In this document: positions 44,640-55,602 of the stretch, piece after piece
Layout of the letters: each line of letters begins with the position of its first letter
Numbering within the stretch: the first letter of the stretch is position 1
NCBI RefSeq assembly: GCF_040954645.1
Contig: NC_092810.1
Span: forward strand, 10,588,377 to 10,652,376
Source of the DNA: Diabrotica undecimpunctata
Lineage: Eukaryota; Arthropoda; Insecta; Coleoptera; Chrysomelidae
Length of the DNA stretch: 64,000 nt
Direction: 5' to 3'
Notes under the pieces: generated by a model
Seen by the model: the letters and a program-made list of their open reading frames with translations, nothing else
Databases searched by the model: none
Told to the model about the DNA's origin: nothing
Position numbers and translations under genes: made by a program

Positions 44640-45365
44640 TATGTAAGTCAGTTGAAAAACAGCGTCACTACAATAACAATTTTTTTTCATATCGAATGTC
44701 AACAGGGGAAAATTTTTCCTTGGAAAATTTCACATTTTCCTCTCATTTTTAAGTATCACTCAAGTAAATTTCAATAATTTTTTTCACTTACGGAAATATT
44801 TAAATGTACTGACAAAAATTAATCGATGATTACATAATATTGTTTTGTCTATAAAAATTAAATTTGCCAGAAAGTGAATAAAACTGGAATTGTTTTTAGA
44901 TAAGCCCCACTTGTCATGCTAGAGCTTGCTAGAGATCATCGAGTTAGAATAACTCGATGCTAGAGATGCTGAGAATCTACGTAAAAACCAGTATAGTCCC
45001 ACAGTAAACATTTCGAGACATTTTGGGCCTTGTTTGACTTTCAACCATGATTATATAACGTCACGGCGCCAAGGATAAAAATGGTATAATTTTGTATTGT
45101 ATTGTTAAGACACTGAGACGAGGCCAAAATATTTACTGGGAGGGGATGCTTTGCTAAACAAAACTACGTGATTCGTATTTCCATGGTTACTGCATAATCA
45201 CAACTGCAGATTTTTCTTAACTTTGGCAAACGCGCATCCATTTAATACATCACTGCTGTCTTCAACTAAATGACACGTGAACTTATTTTCATCATCATCA
45301 TTATCACGTAGCGCTACATTTTATTTCGGCCGACCTCATGGCTTTTTCTAATACTAATACAAGGT
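44640..45365. other. spacer without recognised genes
   Basis: Contains a small hairpin (CATCGAGTTA / TAACTCGATG, 44938-44960) and a direct repeat of GCTAGAGAT. No coding was seen. Confidence 0.45.
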
Positions 45366-45369
45366 TAAA

Positions 45370-45870
45370 AGTAGTGGAGATATCGCATCACCCTGTTTGA
45401 GTCCACTGTTGATTTCAAAGCTGCCAGACAGGTTATTATTTGCACGTACTTTAGATATTCCACCCTCCATACAGACTTTGGTCATCAGAATGAGTTCCTT
45501 TGGTATTGAGAACTCCGCCATGGCATTCCATACTTGGCTTCTTTCTACGCTATCATATGCCTGTCAAAAATCTATGAAAAGATTGTGTATGGGTCTGTTA
45601 TACTCACATCCCTTTTCTGGAAGTTGTCTCAGCGTGAATAGTTGATCTATTGTTGATCTGTTTGCCCTAAAACCGGCTTGTTATTCGCCTAGGACATTTT
45701 CACCATAAGGGATTAGTCTACTAAGAATGATGTTTGAGAGGGTTTTATATGCCGTGTTTAGGAGTGAAATTCCTCTAAAATTCGCGCATTTTGTTTTGTC
45801 CCCTTTTTTGTGGATGGGCACTATTATGTTTTCCTTCCATCGTGCTGGTATCCTTTCTTCTTAACTTATT
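45370..45870 (-). pseudogene. RTE-like LINE reverse transcriptase N-terminal half
   Basis: The minus strand gives [64 protein letters not shown] followed by a stop and QAYDSVERSQVWN, then SGSFEINSGLKQGDAISPL. These are RT motifs 0-3 (the first catalytic D sits in FIDF-QAYD). Two stop codons interrupt it. The palm YADD is cut off at 45370. Confidence 0.82.
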
Positions 45871-46905
45871 TTCCCATCTATTAAGTGACAGCCGAACTAA
45901 TTTCTCACTATCAAAATGACAACTTGTTACTGTAATATCAACAAAATTCCTAGTTTGCAGATTTTAATTGTAATTTTATCTTTCGGTACAGTTAATTTAA
46001 AAATTACGGCAGTATGGATAACGAAAGTTTGCTTAAAATAAAGCTTTTTTGGGTAGTTAATCATTTAACGTAAATATTTTGAACCTAAGTTCAAAAACTA
46101 TTAAACAATACCAAATTTTAGGCAGGTTACCAAGTAAGTTATGACATGGATTTATTTAAGCACAGTTATGAAAAATTTACTGCTTTCTTTGGACATTTTA
46201 ACTAGATATCATTAAAATAGAAAGTTTATAGTTCACGTATATAATCATAAGTTGAAGATTTGTTTTGAAATAGTGACGATAACTGTACCTAAAAAGTATA
46301 TAAATTTTAACATTGTGACATACCATCTTAACCCACAAAATATAATATATTGTTCACGTATATCTAACAATCTAGAAGAAAGTGAAGGGTAGAAAAATGG
46401 AAAACCTATATTAAAATATAAAACCAAATGACTTCTAAGGTTTATTGTCCTCTTCATGTGCGATATATAACTCACAACCCATGATTAAATATTTTCATAT
46501 TATAATTTTATTTTCTGTATAGCAGTCAAAATAGAAGTACCTACACATTATAAACAACATTATGTTAAGACAGGTTATTATTAACACCAAAAATGTTAGC
46601 GTAAATTATAAGGTTTGGATTGTAAACTGGTTTTTTCGCTATGCAAAAGAATATCCACTTCGAGGTCAACCTATATCGTTTTGATATCTAAGGTACGGTC
46701 TAATTTTTTATGTACATCTAAAAGTCTATGAACTGTATACAATACTAATTACAGTTTGTGATGGCTAGATGATTATCTTGATCGTATTGAAATTTTGGCG
46801 TATAAAAACTAACAATATTTCATCTCAAACATTCTGAATACAAAATTAAAGTGTGATATAATAGTTGTCCTAAAGCACCGCCAGACCAAAATGTCTTTAG
46901 TATTA
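45871..46905. other. AT-rich spacer without recognised features
   Basis: No pattern was seen. Confidence 0.4.
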
Positions 46906-47076
46906 TTAAAGCTGGGCATTCACGTTCCGACTTGCGGGACACTTAGTAGGACTACTAGTGTACTCGTCTCCACTCACGCTCGGACTTGCTATCCAACTAG
47001 CGGTCCAACTTCAGTTCTAAAGTTGTTCTTCAGTTGTAGTTTGTTTTCACGACCGTGTACATCCCTTAACCAAAAA

Positions 47077-47280
47077 ATGTATCGATTAAACACTACGCAA
47101 AATATTATTAGTGGGAGAAAAATGGCAGAATTGTACTTGTTATCCTTATCATTTAAAAAAAAGAAGAAAAAATGTTGGATGATGAAATTATTTGTTGATC
47201 GTGTGAACTATTGTGACACGAAATTGCTCAATGTCATTCATGAGGATGATTACAAAAACTACCTAAGAATGGACAACTAA
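47077..47280 (+). pseudogene. PIF/Harbinger-like transposase N-terminal fragment
   Basis: From the ATG at 47077 the frame reads MYRLNTTQNIISGRKMAELY, then KKKKKKCWMMKLFVDRVNYC and DTKLLNVIHEDDYKNYLRMD. The pattern aromatic-x-x-x-x-W/F-x-x-R......LL.E....D...Y.N+LRM is the N-terminus of ALP1/HARBI1-like transposases. The frame stops at 47280, before the DDE core, and a LINE follows. The 62 upstream codons are TIR sequence. Confidence 0.5.
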
Positions 47281-47428
47281 TTTCCAAAGTTGGTCTACTC
47301 ATTTCCAAAAAAGATAGCGCCATGCGTGAATGTGTCAGTACTGAACAACGTTCAGTACTGACGGTGCAACGATGCTGTAAGCAAATTGTATACAGCGAAG
47401 AAATATCAGTAACAAAGTGATCTTGTAG

Positions 47429-47497
47429 TAAATTTACTATTTTAATTGGGAATAAGCCACAATATGAGTTAGAAATCCAATTAAAATAGTAAATTTA
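47429..47497. repeat. perfect 21-bp inverted repeat at a LINE 5' junction
   Basis: TAAATTTACTATTTTAATTGG and its exact inverse (47477-47497) surround 27 bases that include AATAAGCCACAAT. It lies just upstream of the RT fragment. Confidence 0.9.
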
Positions 47498-47504
47498 CAA
47501 AAGA

Positions 47505-48795
47505 TGCCACAAGAAACAAACAACTAACTGAAAATATTGTCGGGGAATATCAAACCGGTTTTCGACAAGGAAGATCTACAACTGACCAACTATTCACAGT
47601 GAAACAAATCTTAAACAAACCGTGGGAATACGACATTGACGTCCACAACATATTCATAGATTTCAAACAAGCCTACGACTCAATTAATAGGAACAAGTTA
47701 TATCAAATATTGCAGAGCTTTAATATCCCCCAAAAATACATCCGACTGGTAAAAACAACAATGGATTCGTCAATAGCAACTGTCAGAGTCCAAAATGAGC
47801 TCACTGAAAACTTTACGATAGCCCAACGATTAAAGCAAGGAGACAGGACACTATTCAATCTGACCTTGGTATATGTGATAAGACAGCTGAATATAGGAAG
47901 AGGTAATCTCCTAACAAATAAATCAATACAGATTGCCGCCTATGCCGATGATATCAGCATCATGTCTCGCAGAACAGAAGAGGCGGCAGAAATATATTCA
48001 CAATTAAAATCAAAGGCAAAAGACACCGGACTAGAAAGAAATATTCAAAAGACAAAAAAGTTAACACAGGCAAGAGCTAGGGGAAACAGACGCACAGTTG
48101 AATTAGAGGACGATATTGAAACGGTAGAAAGTTTCACATATTTAGGAGTTACGTTAAACACGGATGGAACAGAACAACCAGAAATCCAAAGAAGAATAGT
48201 AAAGGGAAACAAAGCTTATTTTTCTCTCGATCATGTGTTTCGCTCCAAAAACACGCACTGGAGATCGAAAATCAGGGTCTAAAAAACTATTATCAGACCA
48301 ATAGTATGTTATGCATGCGAGACATGGGTGATGACAGAAGAGACAAAAAGAAAACTGGAAGTCTTCGAAAAAAAAGTTCTAAGAAAGATATTTAGACCTA
48401 TTAACGAAAACGGAATATGGAGATCCAGGTATAACCATGAACTCTACCAACTGTTCAAAGAAACACCGATCTCAGAATTAGTTAAACTTCAGAGACTTCG
48501 CTGGGCTGGTCATGTAGTAAGAATGGAGACAGAAAGATTGCCGAAAAGAGCCCTTGATAGTAAAATGCATGGCGCAAGACCAAAAGGAAGGCCACGGAAA
48601 AGATGGGAGGATGAAGTGGCAGCGGACGCGCAAAATTTGCTAGACGTGAGAACCTGGAGAAGATCGGCGCGGGACCGACAATATTGGAGGCATAGTTTGG
48701 AGGAGGCCAAGGCCCGATTTGGGCTGCGCGCCATTGGAGAGAGAGAGCCACAAGAAAACAACTTTAGAACAATACAAAGAAACAGTTACTTCTAA
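47505..48795 (+). pseudogene. RTE-like LINE reverse transcriptase, nearly continuous frame
   Basis: One + strand frame runs QTGFRQGRSTTDQLFTVKQI, HNIFIDFKQAYDSINRNKLY (first D), QRLKQGDRTLFNLTLVYVIR, IAAYADDISIMSR (YADD), VESFTYLGVTLNTDG, RPIVCYACETWVMTEETK, LVKLQRLRWAGHVVRMETER and GRPRKRWEDEV. The only in-frame stop is TAA at 48280-48282, between KIRV and KTIIRP. The QGD loop lacks the usual SLSPx residues before LFNL, a short in-frame deletion. The 5' part (endonuclease) is absent. Read through the stop, it is the best preserved LINE RT in the window apart from the one at the 3' edge. Confidence 0.87.
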
Positions 48796-49324
48796 TTTCA
48801 TTACAACTATGATTTAATTTTCGTTGTTTGTTGATAACTCTTCTGTAGCCAATCCGGAGTGTTTGAAATTGTACATTTGTGGAAGTGTCCAAAATAGATC
48901 TACAGAAAGGAAAATGGTTTGCCCTAACAAAAAGTAGATGATGATGAAGAATCGTGTATTTTAATATGGGTAATTTTCGTGCAATTAAATATTTGAGAAC
49001 TAGGGATCTTTGCGTAAAGTAATTCATAGAAATCTCATTCGTAACAGGTGCCGAAGGTCAACTGACTGAGGAAATTTTCGATCCGACCTGTGATCCGACT
49101 TCCAACTTAACCATTCATGCTCCCTCTTCGGAAGTCGGACCTTCAAGTCGTCCCTCTAGATATTCCGACTCATACCACTGGTTGTCTAACGAATTCAACC
49201 AGCCCCTCATGGTCCGATTTCAGATCCAACTGCGGAAATTGGGCCACTAGTCGGAGTAAAAATCGGAACGTGAATGGCCTGTTTAAAGCTGTGAACTCAA
49301 AAGATATAAACGTATCTGCTGAAC

Positions 49325-49618
49325 TTATTGGCTGAAACTAACAGATACACCCAGCTGTGGAAAAAATGCTGCATAATGCTGCAGATGCAGTAACATAAAA
49401 TTGTCTAGAAAACCAAACCTTGGTATGAATCGGCATTGTTCTTCAGCTAGCTCTGGAAGTAGAAATTTCTTTAGCCATTCTTTGATTATATTATCTATCG
49501 GGATTTGGCTTGCATGAGGAATAAGGGTAATGGTTCTGTAAATTGATTCTTTTTTATGAATAGGTATCAAGATTGATTCGCACCACTCATCAGGCCATTC
49601 AACTGTGATCCATATCTA

Positions 49619-49620
<2 letters not shown>
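49325..49620 (-). pseudogene. LINE reverse transcriptase fragment (motif 0-1 region)
   Basis: The minus strand gives WPDEWCESILIPIHKKESIY, RTITLIPHASQIPIDNIIKE and FLLPELAEEQCRFIPRFG. This is the beginning of the RT fingers of an RTE/jockey-like LINE (PIPKK...YRTISLI.HASKI; LLPEIAEEQCGFVPG). It ends at the AT tract at 49621. Confidence 0.75.

Positions 49621-49695
<75 letters not shown>
49621..49695. repeat. (AT)n microsatellite
   Basis: 75 bases of alternating AT on the left side of the 94-bp inverted repeat unit. Confidence 0.97.
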
Positions 49696-49696
<1 letters not shown>

Positions 49697-49737
49697 GTAA
49701 AAGATATAATCTTTTAGCGAAAGCCGCTATCGCTTTA

Positions 49738-50110
49738 TTAAATTAAATGGCCAAATATATGGCCTAGGAGGACAAATTCGTTAAACTTCCCGTGCTCGAA
49801 TCGGTATCAATAAAGTGTTATGATCATTTCGAAATGTGTAACATTTCGCATAGCGCAGAGGATACAGAAAACGATATCATATCGTTTTCGTTCACGGCCG
49901 CCAAAGCAGGTGGCGCCTTTGTAGCTAACTACTGTTGTAGTGAAGTTTTGGGAGACATTCGTTGGACTTTCCGAGTTTGAATTTGTATCAGCCCAAAGTG
50001 TCTGATGAGGCTGGGCTAGGCCGAAATGATCATAACACTTTATTGATACCGATTCGAGCACGGGAAGTTTAACGAATTTGTCCTCCTAGGCCATATATTT
50101 GGCCATTTAA

Positions 50111-50115
<5 letters not shown>
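49738..50115. mobile_element. 94-bp perfect inverted repeat unit between AT tracts
   Basis: Arms 49738-49831 and 50022-50115 are exactly inverse over 94 bases, with 190 bases between. (AT)n tracts lie 42 bases outside the left arm and directly outside the right one. The right arm follows a hammerhead-like core (50002-50026), as expected of a Penelope-like terminal repeat, while the left arm has different sequence inside it. No protein is recognised in the centre. I read it as two oppositely oriented Penelope-like terminal copies. Confidence 0.6.
50002..50026 (+). ncRNA. hammerhead-ribozyme-like core
   Basis: CTGATGA (50002-50008), a 3-bp GGC/GCC stem II with a possible T-G wobble and a 6-8 base loop, then GAAA (50023-50026). 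The upstream GTATC could supply a cleavage triplet with a 2-3 bp stem III, but stem I (AGCCCAAAGTGT) does not pair well. AGCCC is complementary to GGGCT in the stem II loop. Confidence 0.4.

Positions 50116-50172
<57 letters not shown>
50116..50172. repeat. (AT)n microsatellite
   Basis: 57 bases of alternating AT directly at the end of the right arm. Confidence 0.97.
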
Positions 50173-50175
<3 letters not shown>

Positions 50176-50600
50176 AATCTCGCCAATAGTTTGTCAGAAT
50201 GTTTCTTAATTTTACAGGTTTTTGCAATGCTCTCTATGTCGTTTTTTACTTCTCCATTATGGTCTTGAATGGTCTGAAGTTGTGGCTTGAACTTTCGGGC
50301 CAAATATTAATTTTTTTTATAGTTCATGACTTTCATGGTGGTTTGCATGTTGTTCTAGTTCTTGAAACACGTTATTTATATAGTTATTTTTGTCCGTGAT
50401 GCACATACATTTTATTTTTCTGCTTAACTCTGTTATTTCTGAGTGTTTTTTTTTTCGTTTTTATGGTATGTTTTAGGATAAGTCCTCTTTGTTGCATTAA
50501 GTCTAAGGTGTCCCTAGCCATCCAATGTGTGCACTCTGTTTCCGCTGAATATATCAGTTTTATTTCATTCCATGTTATATTTGTGTCTTCTAATATTTAA
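50173..50600 (-). pseudogene. RTE-like LINE linker fragment
   Basis: The minus strand gives ARKFKPQLQTIQDHNGEVKN followed by DIESIAKTCK, matching the KKFKPRI..I+D..G.LLT....I..RW..Y block before the RT of RTE-like LINEs. The sequence upstream is broken by stops. The element is truncated at the AT tract. Confidence 0.55.
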
Positions 50601-50736
50601 GAAGACTAGGCAGAACCATGTTACAATCATTTCCTTACTGCGTCATTCAATTCATAAGTTGCAGTACTTAGATAAGTCTTTTTTGTCTCTTTAAAAGACT
50701 TAATATGTTAATGTTAGCTTAATTTTTATAAACCAA

Positions 50737-51655
50737 CACTCTCTAACAGCATTTGACCTAATGGAGCTGTTTGGCAAGACCTACATAAAGTGTCAAACGG
50801 CAGAAATAGCCATCAATGGGTTCAAGACAACTGGAAATTTTGACTGGATAGAAACAAGTTTTCTGATGCCAAGTTCATTGCAGAAGCCCAAAAAGAGAGG
50901 CCTATTGATCTAGATGATAACGGCTGTACAGCTGATGATCCTGTTGAAACTTGTTCGAACAACACACTTGATGAGGAAAATACTCAATCTTCTTACCTGG
51001 TGACATATCCTCCTTCATGGGTTGCACACGAACAAGCGTCCACCTCAACTCAGTTGGTAGAACCCCCTTCCCGACCTCCGCCATTCCCCTCTTCAAGTCC
51101 TTCTCCAGTTTACACAATCCCGTTTCAAATCTTGCCCGTGCCTAAACTAATAAAAAAAATCATCTGGAAGAGGCTTCAAGACTTGCAAGTCGGCCATCAT
51201 CACTTCGTCTCCTTATAAAGCAGACTTAGAGGCAGAAATTGCTAAGAAGGTTCTGTCAGGAAAAAAGATCAAACGACAAAGAAAAATGGAAGAAGATTGG
51301 AACAAAAAAGAAAATGTTACAGGCTGATGAATCATAAAGAAAACTTACAGAAATAATGTAAAAAACATAAACCTAGCTCCCAGAACAAGAGACAATTAGA
51401 TTTTGACATGCTCAAGGGATCTTCATCTGAGGAAGATCATTTGTCTCTGAAATCAGTCTCTTCAATCGGATTCGTTGTAGGATCAGGACAAACACCGCAC
51501 GAATCGGATGTGACGTGCATGTTCTGCAACGAACAATGGTCCAAGTCAGCGACGGGTGAACAATGGATCAAATGCCAAAATACGTCAATGTTGAGCACAT
51601 GTTGATTGTACCAGTGCGGAAATGCGTACATATGCGACTTCTACCAGTAAACTAG
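50737..51655 (+). pseudogene. pogo-like transposase C-terminus with zinc-finger tail
   Basis: The frames give [20 protein letters not shown] and [20 protein letters not shown], the end of the DDE_1 domain of pogo/jerky-type transposases (AxxLFG..Y....A.A.NGF..TGI.P). After a proline/serine-rich region (about 51000-51110) and a basic region (51250-51330), 51480-51650 encodes VTCMFCNEQWSKSATGEQWI followed by KC, then in another frame CTSAEMRTYICDF. This is a PHD-like cysteine cluster. Catalytic aspartates and the CENP-B-like DNA-binding part are missing. Confidence 0.75.
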
Positions 51656-51659
51656 ATTC

Positions 51660-52080
51660 AAACTTAAAACAATCATAGGCCTACGCCTACTTTATTTTAA
51701 TATTTTTGTATTTGTCAAGACTTAAAAGTCAGATTTGTACACAGTTGGTTAATCAATCTAATTTAAAAATGAAATAAATTTATGTATTTATTTAACTGTG
51801 AATTATTTCTACACCAGTAGTAATCCATTAGATTTCTGGGGGATACGAAATACGAGGAAAAATAGAGATCAAAATTTACAGCACTACAAGTGCCTATTTT
51901 GTAAACTTTTGCAAAAATTAGCAGAGTCATATAATATATATTTTTAGAATATTTCAAACTAAGAAAAGTTATACCTAGATAATGTTAGTTTAGTTTTTTT
52001 CTTAAATTGGAATTCAAACTACTTTAGTATAAATGTTATTAGGTAAAAACCAATTGGGGTCCGAATTTGCCGCCTTTTAG
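51660..52080. other. AT-rich spacer without recognised features
   Basis: Nothing was noticed before the foldback arm at 52081. Confidence 0.4.
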
Positions 52081-54075
52081 TCCGGTAAAATAAGGATGCA
52101 ACCTCGGAATGAAAGATAATAAGCTGAAAATTTGCATACGTCTTTATTTTGATGGTATAAAACTTACCTCAAAAGTCTCATATAATCACGTGTCCGCGAC
52201 TTAAGATATTTAAGGTCAAAGGTCACGAAAATGAGTTTTCTGCAAATATCTCGTTTCCCTTACACTTTATGACATTTAAGGTGGTAAGAAAAATTGTAGA
52301 ATGGAAAATTCTCTTCAATGTTTATCTTAAGTACTTTTATGTACCTTCAAGCCTTCTTAAGATAGAGCGCAAAGAGTGGGGGACCGCTTACCTGTGTATA
52401 CGGTAACGCGAAGTCAGCCAGTAGGATTCAATAAATAATAAGGTATATAGTTAATTATTCACTTAAAATACTATTATTATCATTAAATTTGTATTATTTA
52501 TTATTTAATAAACTATATTTATAGATATTAATTATAAAATATATATTTTTTATATAATATTTATTTTATTTTTAACAAACATACAATATTAAATGAAATA
52601 TTTCAAATGAACTTTAATGATATTTTTAACAGCTGTATATACGATAAATTAAGATCAAGTGCAGAATTCAACAATAATCATTTTTATATTTAATTAAATA
52701 GTGAAAAAATCATATTTATTATTTTTTTAAATTATATATTTATTTATTAATCTAATAATCGATTTATTAAAGTTACAAATATAATATATATTCTTTTATT
52801 ATGTATGGTTAATATTTTTGTATTAATTTTCTTCTTCATCGTCTTCTTCTTCTTCTTCCTCTTCCTCTGACTGCTCAATATCGGATTCATCATCATCATT
52901 CTCGTTTATTAAAGTATCAGAATAAAAATATTCAAGAATATCAGGTACATATTCACTTTCTTCATTGAAATCATCTGAAGTTGATGAAGCGTTTAGACAT
53001 GATTGTCCATTACACTGCCCACAAATTAAAGTACATTGCAATCCTGATTTCCTGCATCCGCAATTAGCACCACAACCTTTCTTGCAATTGCAAAATATTG
53101 TATTCAGCAGTTCTTATATATTTTTCTTTTTTTCTATGGCTTCATCAGCTACTTGACAACAAAACAAGCAAAATGTTTTAAAATTGCAAAAAGCAAGCTA
53201 TTGCAATTAAAAATATTCACTCAAAATTATACGTCTGTCGATGCTAAGATGTCGTTTTCAACTGAACGATAAAATAAATTTTTTTTGGTAAAGAAATACT
53301 AACGCAGAGAAATAGCTCTACCCTACCATTCCCATCATCAAGTGAAATATCCCTCCACCGCTATTGTGCGTATATACATAGAAGTCCCAAACTCATTCGC
53401 CACGGTGTGTAGAAAGTCATATTAAAAAAAAACCGGTTAGGTCATATATAACAAAGGAGCATCTGCTACAGCTTCGCAGAAACAGCAACCGCCGTACAAG
53501 AGATTTGTATTTCGAGATATAATATTCGTAGTAATATGGACGAAAAGTATTTTATTTAATATTGTATGTTTGTTAAAAATACAATAAATATTATATAAAA
53601 AATATATATTTTATAATTAATATCTATAAATATAGTTTATTAAATAATAAATAATAAAAATTTAATGATAATAATAGTATTTTAAGTGAATAATTAACTA
53701 TATATCTTATTATTTATTGAATCCTACTGGCTGACTTCGCGTTACCGTATACACAGGTAAGCGGTCCCCCACTCTTTGCGCTCTATCAAGAAGGGTTGAA
53801 GGTACATAAAAGTACTTCAGACAAAAATTGAAGAGAATTTTCCATTCTACAATTTTTCTTACCACCTTAAATGTCATAAAGTGTAAGGGAAACGAGATAT
53901 TTGCAGAAAACTCATTTTCGTGACCTTTGACCTTTAATATCTTAAGTCGCGGACACGTGATTATATGAGACTTTTGAGGTAATTTTTCTACCATCAAAAT
54001 AAAGACGTATGCAAATTTTCAGCTTATTATCTTTCATTCCGAGGTTTGCCCCCTTTTTTGCCTTATTTTACTGGA
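52081..54075. mobile_element. foldback element with about 520-bp TIRs
   Basis: Arms 52081-52601 and 53552-54075 are inverse copies over some 520 bases with few differences. They share GGTAAAATAAGG-type tips, TCACGTGTCCGCGACTTAAG, a GGGGGACCGCTTACCTGTG block and a long AT-rich inner part. The 950-base centre carries a cysteine-rich coding fragment on the minus strand. No target duplication was recognised. Such arm length fits foldback or large-TIR DNA transposons. Confidence 0.85.
52823..53113 (-). pseudogene. CRC (tesmin/TSO1-like) cysteine-rich tail fragment
   Basis: The minus frame after a TAA at 53114-53116 reads ELLNTIFCNCKKGCGANCGC and RKSGLQCTLICGQCNGQSCL, then a serine and acidic tail ending in about fifteen E/D residues and N at the stop codon. 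The spacing C-x-C-x3-C-x3-C-x-C-x6-C-x3-C-x2-C-x4-C fits a single CXC repeat of the CRC family. I recall similar C-termini in uncharacterised repeat-borne insect proteins, but the rest of such a protein is absent here. The CXC fold binds zinc and often DNA, and its role in this element is unknown. Confidence 0.65.
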
Positions 54076-54798
54076 TTATTTCCTCTATATCGGGACAAAA
54101 CAGAACATAAAATCACAAAACATAAAATCATTAGAGAATTTTAAATATTCAGACTAACGTTTTCCAACAATAAATTTTACAATTATCTCCTTTATGGCTG
54201 TTATTACGATAATATTTTCAAGATTTTGTTATTTTATCGATTGTATATTCGTTACACGGTCATTTACTTCGAATTACAGAATTAAACATAAGTAAAATAG
54301 ACCACTTTTATGTTTCCCTTGTGAAACTAAGTTTATGGCTGACAATGGGAAATAAAAATAATTTCGACCTGCTTACGAAAACATTCACCCTCTCATGATC
54401 CACACTATGCCACATTTTTATGTCTTCTTTAAACAGATTTCCTGTTGCATGTAGATAAGTAACGAACATGTTTGTCGAGCTGCATCCATTAAATTTGAAA
54501 GCCTTCACCACACTTGACAAGGCCGTCATTAATGAATTTTTAATTGTCTAATAGGACCGTTAAGTGGTGAATAAATAGTTTTAAGAGTTGTTAAAAGATC
54601 TTTTTATATGTAAATGGAGGAAATATGTTTCATTACACAATATCAGTGATTCATTTTGAATTCTTAGAGCTAAGTAGATACACCATAAAAGGAAAGAGTT
54701 AAGACTTAACTTAGTTAGACTTTAACTTTGGTGGTGACATAAGTTTGCAGATGTGGAATCCTCAAGGACCCGATTATTTTTAAACAAAAATACAGTCC
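54076..54798. other. AT-rich spacer, one unassigned minus frame
   Basis: A 73-codon minus frame at 54308-54529 (FKFNGCSSTNMFVTYLHATG...) is not AT-biased in its residues but matches nothing I recognise. Confidence 0.3.
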
Positions 54799-55602
54799 AT
54801 CTAATTTACTTACCGTTGCACGTCATTATCATTGACAGAGATCGAAGTTGACATAGTTGCCAAAGTATAAAAAAATTCTGAATCCATTTTAAATCAAATA
54901 GGTCACATAATTATTAAAAAAGTGGATTGTACAACAAAACAAATTAATATTTAATGTAAATAAATAGAAACAAAACAAGAGTTAAAAAATAATCTTGTTA
55001 AAAACAATTTGAGCCGCTTGTATGCGTCGTATAAAGATGTAAAATGGAATACTTAAACAAAAGCAACACTTTTTTCATTACTTATTTATAGACTTCGGCA
55101 AATATGCATATTGCATATTTTGCATATTGTGCATATTTTATGCAAATATTTCATATTTTGGCATATTTGTATAAAAGTTTGCATAAAGTGCATAAAAGTT
55201 CAGATTTTTATACTGTATTTGAAAATTTTTAAACATACCAATTTATTTCAATTCTTGTATAAAATTTTGTAGTCATTTTAATCAAGAAATGATCAAAGTA
55301 CGTAATCTCTACAGGTACAAAACATTTACAATTTCAAAGAAGATCAATTTAAGTAAGGGTTCGCTCATTTGCATTTTATGATCTAATCCCCAAATCTATC
55401 TACAATTTATTGTATCTTAACAGCAGGTAAACGGCTAATAGTTTTGTTCCTAATTTAGGGATTTTCCAAAATCTCCCAGTTTATTGAATTAGGTACCTAA
55501 ACATTTCTAATTTGATGCTCAGATTTGTAAATCATTTTTGTTTTGATATTCAAAGCGTAAACACTCGTTGTGCGTAACAAAAAGGAAGATTGTGATTTTA
55601 TA

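Larger units (their letters stand above)
46914..49279 (+). mobile_element. Harbinger-like element interrupted by a LINE
   Basis: The left tip GGGCATTCACGTTCCGAC (46914) and right tip ATCGGAACGTGAATGGCC (to 49279) are inverse copies. TTAAAGCT occurs just outside the left (46906-46913) and three bases outside the right (49283-49290). After the left tip is a transposase N-terminus (47077-47280). The rest of the body is taken up by an RTE-like LINE (about 47429-48810). Subterminal sequences rich in CGGACTT / AAGTCGGA are on both sides. Confidence 0.6.

Noticed and set aside
54308..54529. 73-codon minus frame that looks less AT-biased
   Set aside because: No family match and no splice or start support; kept only as an unassigned note.
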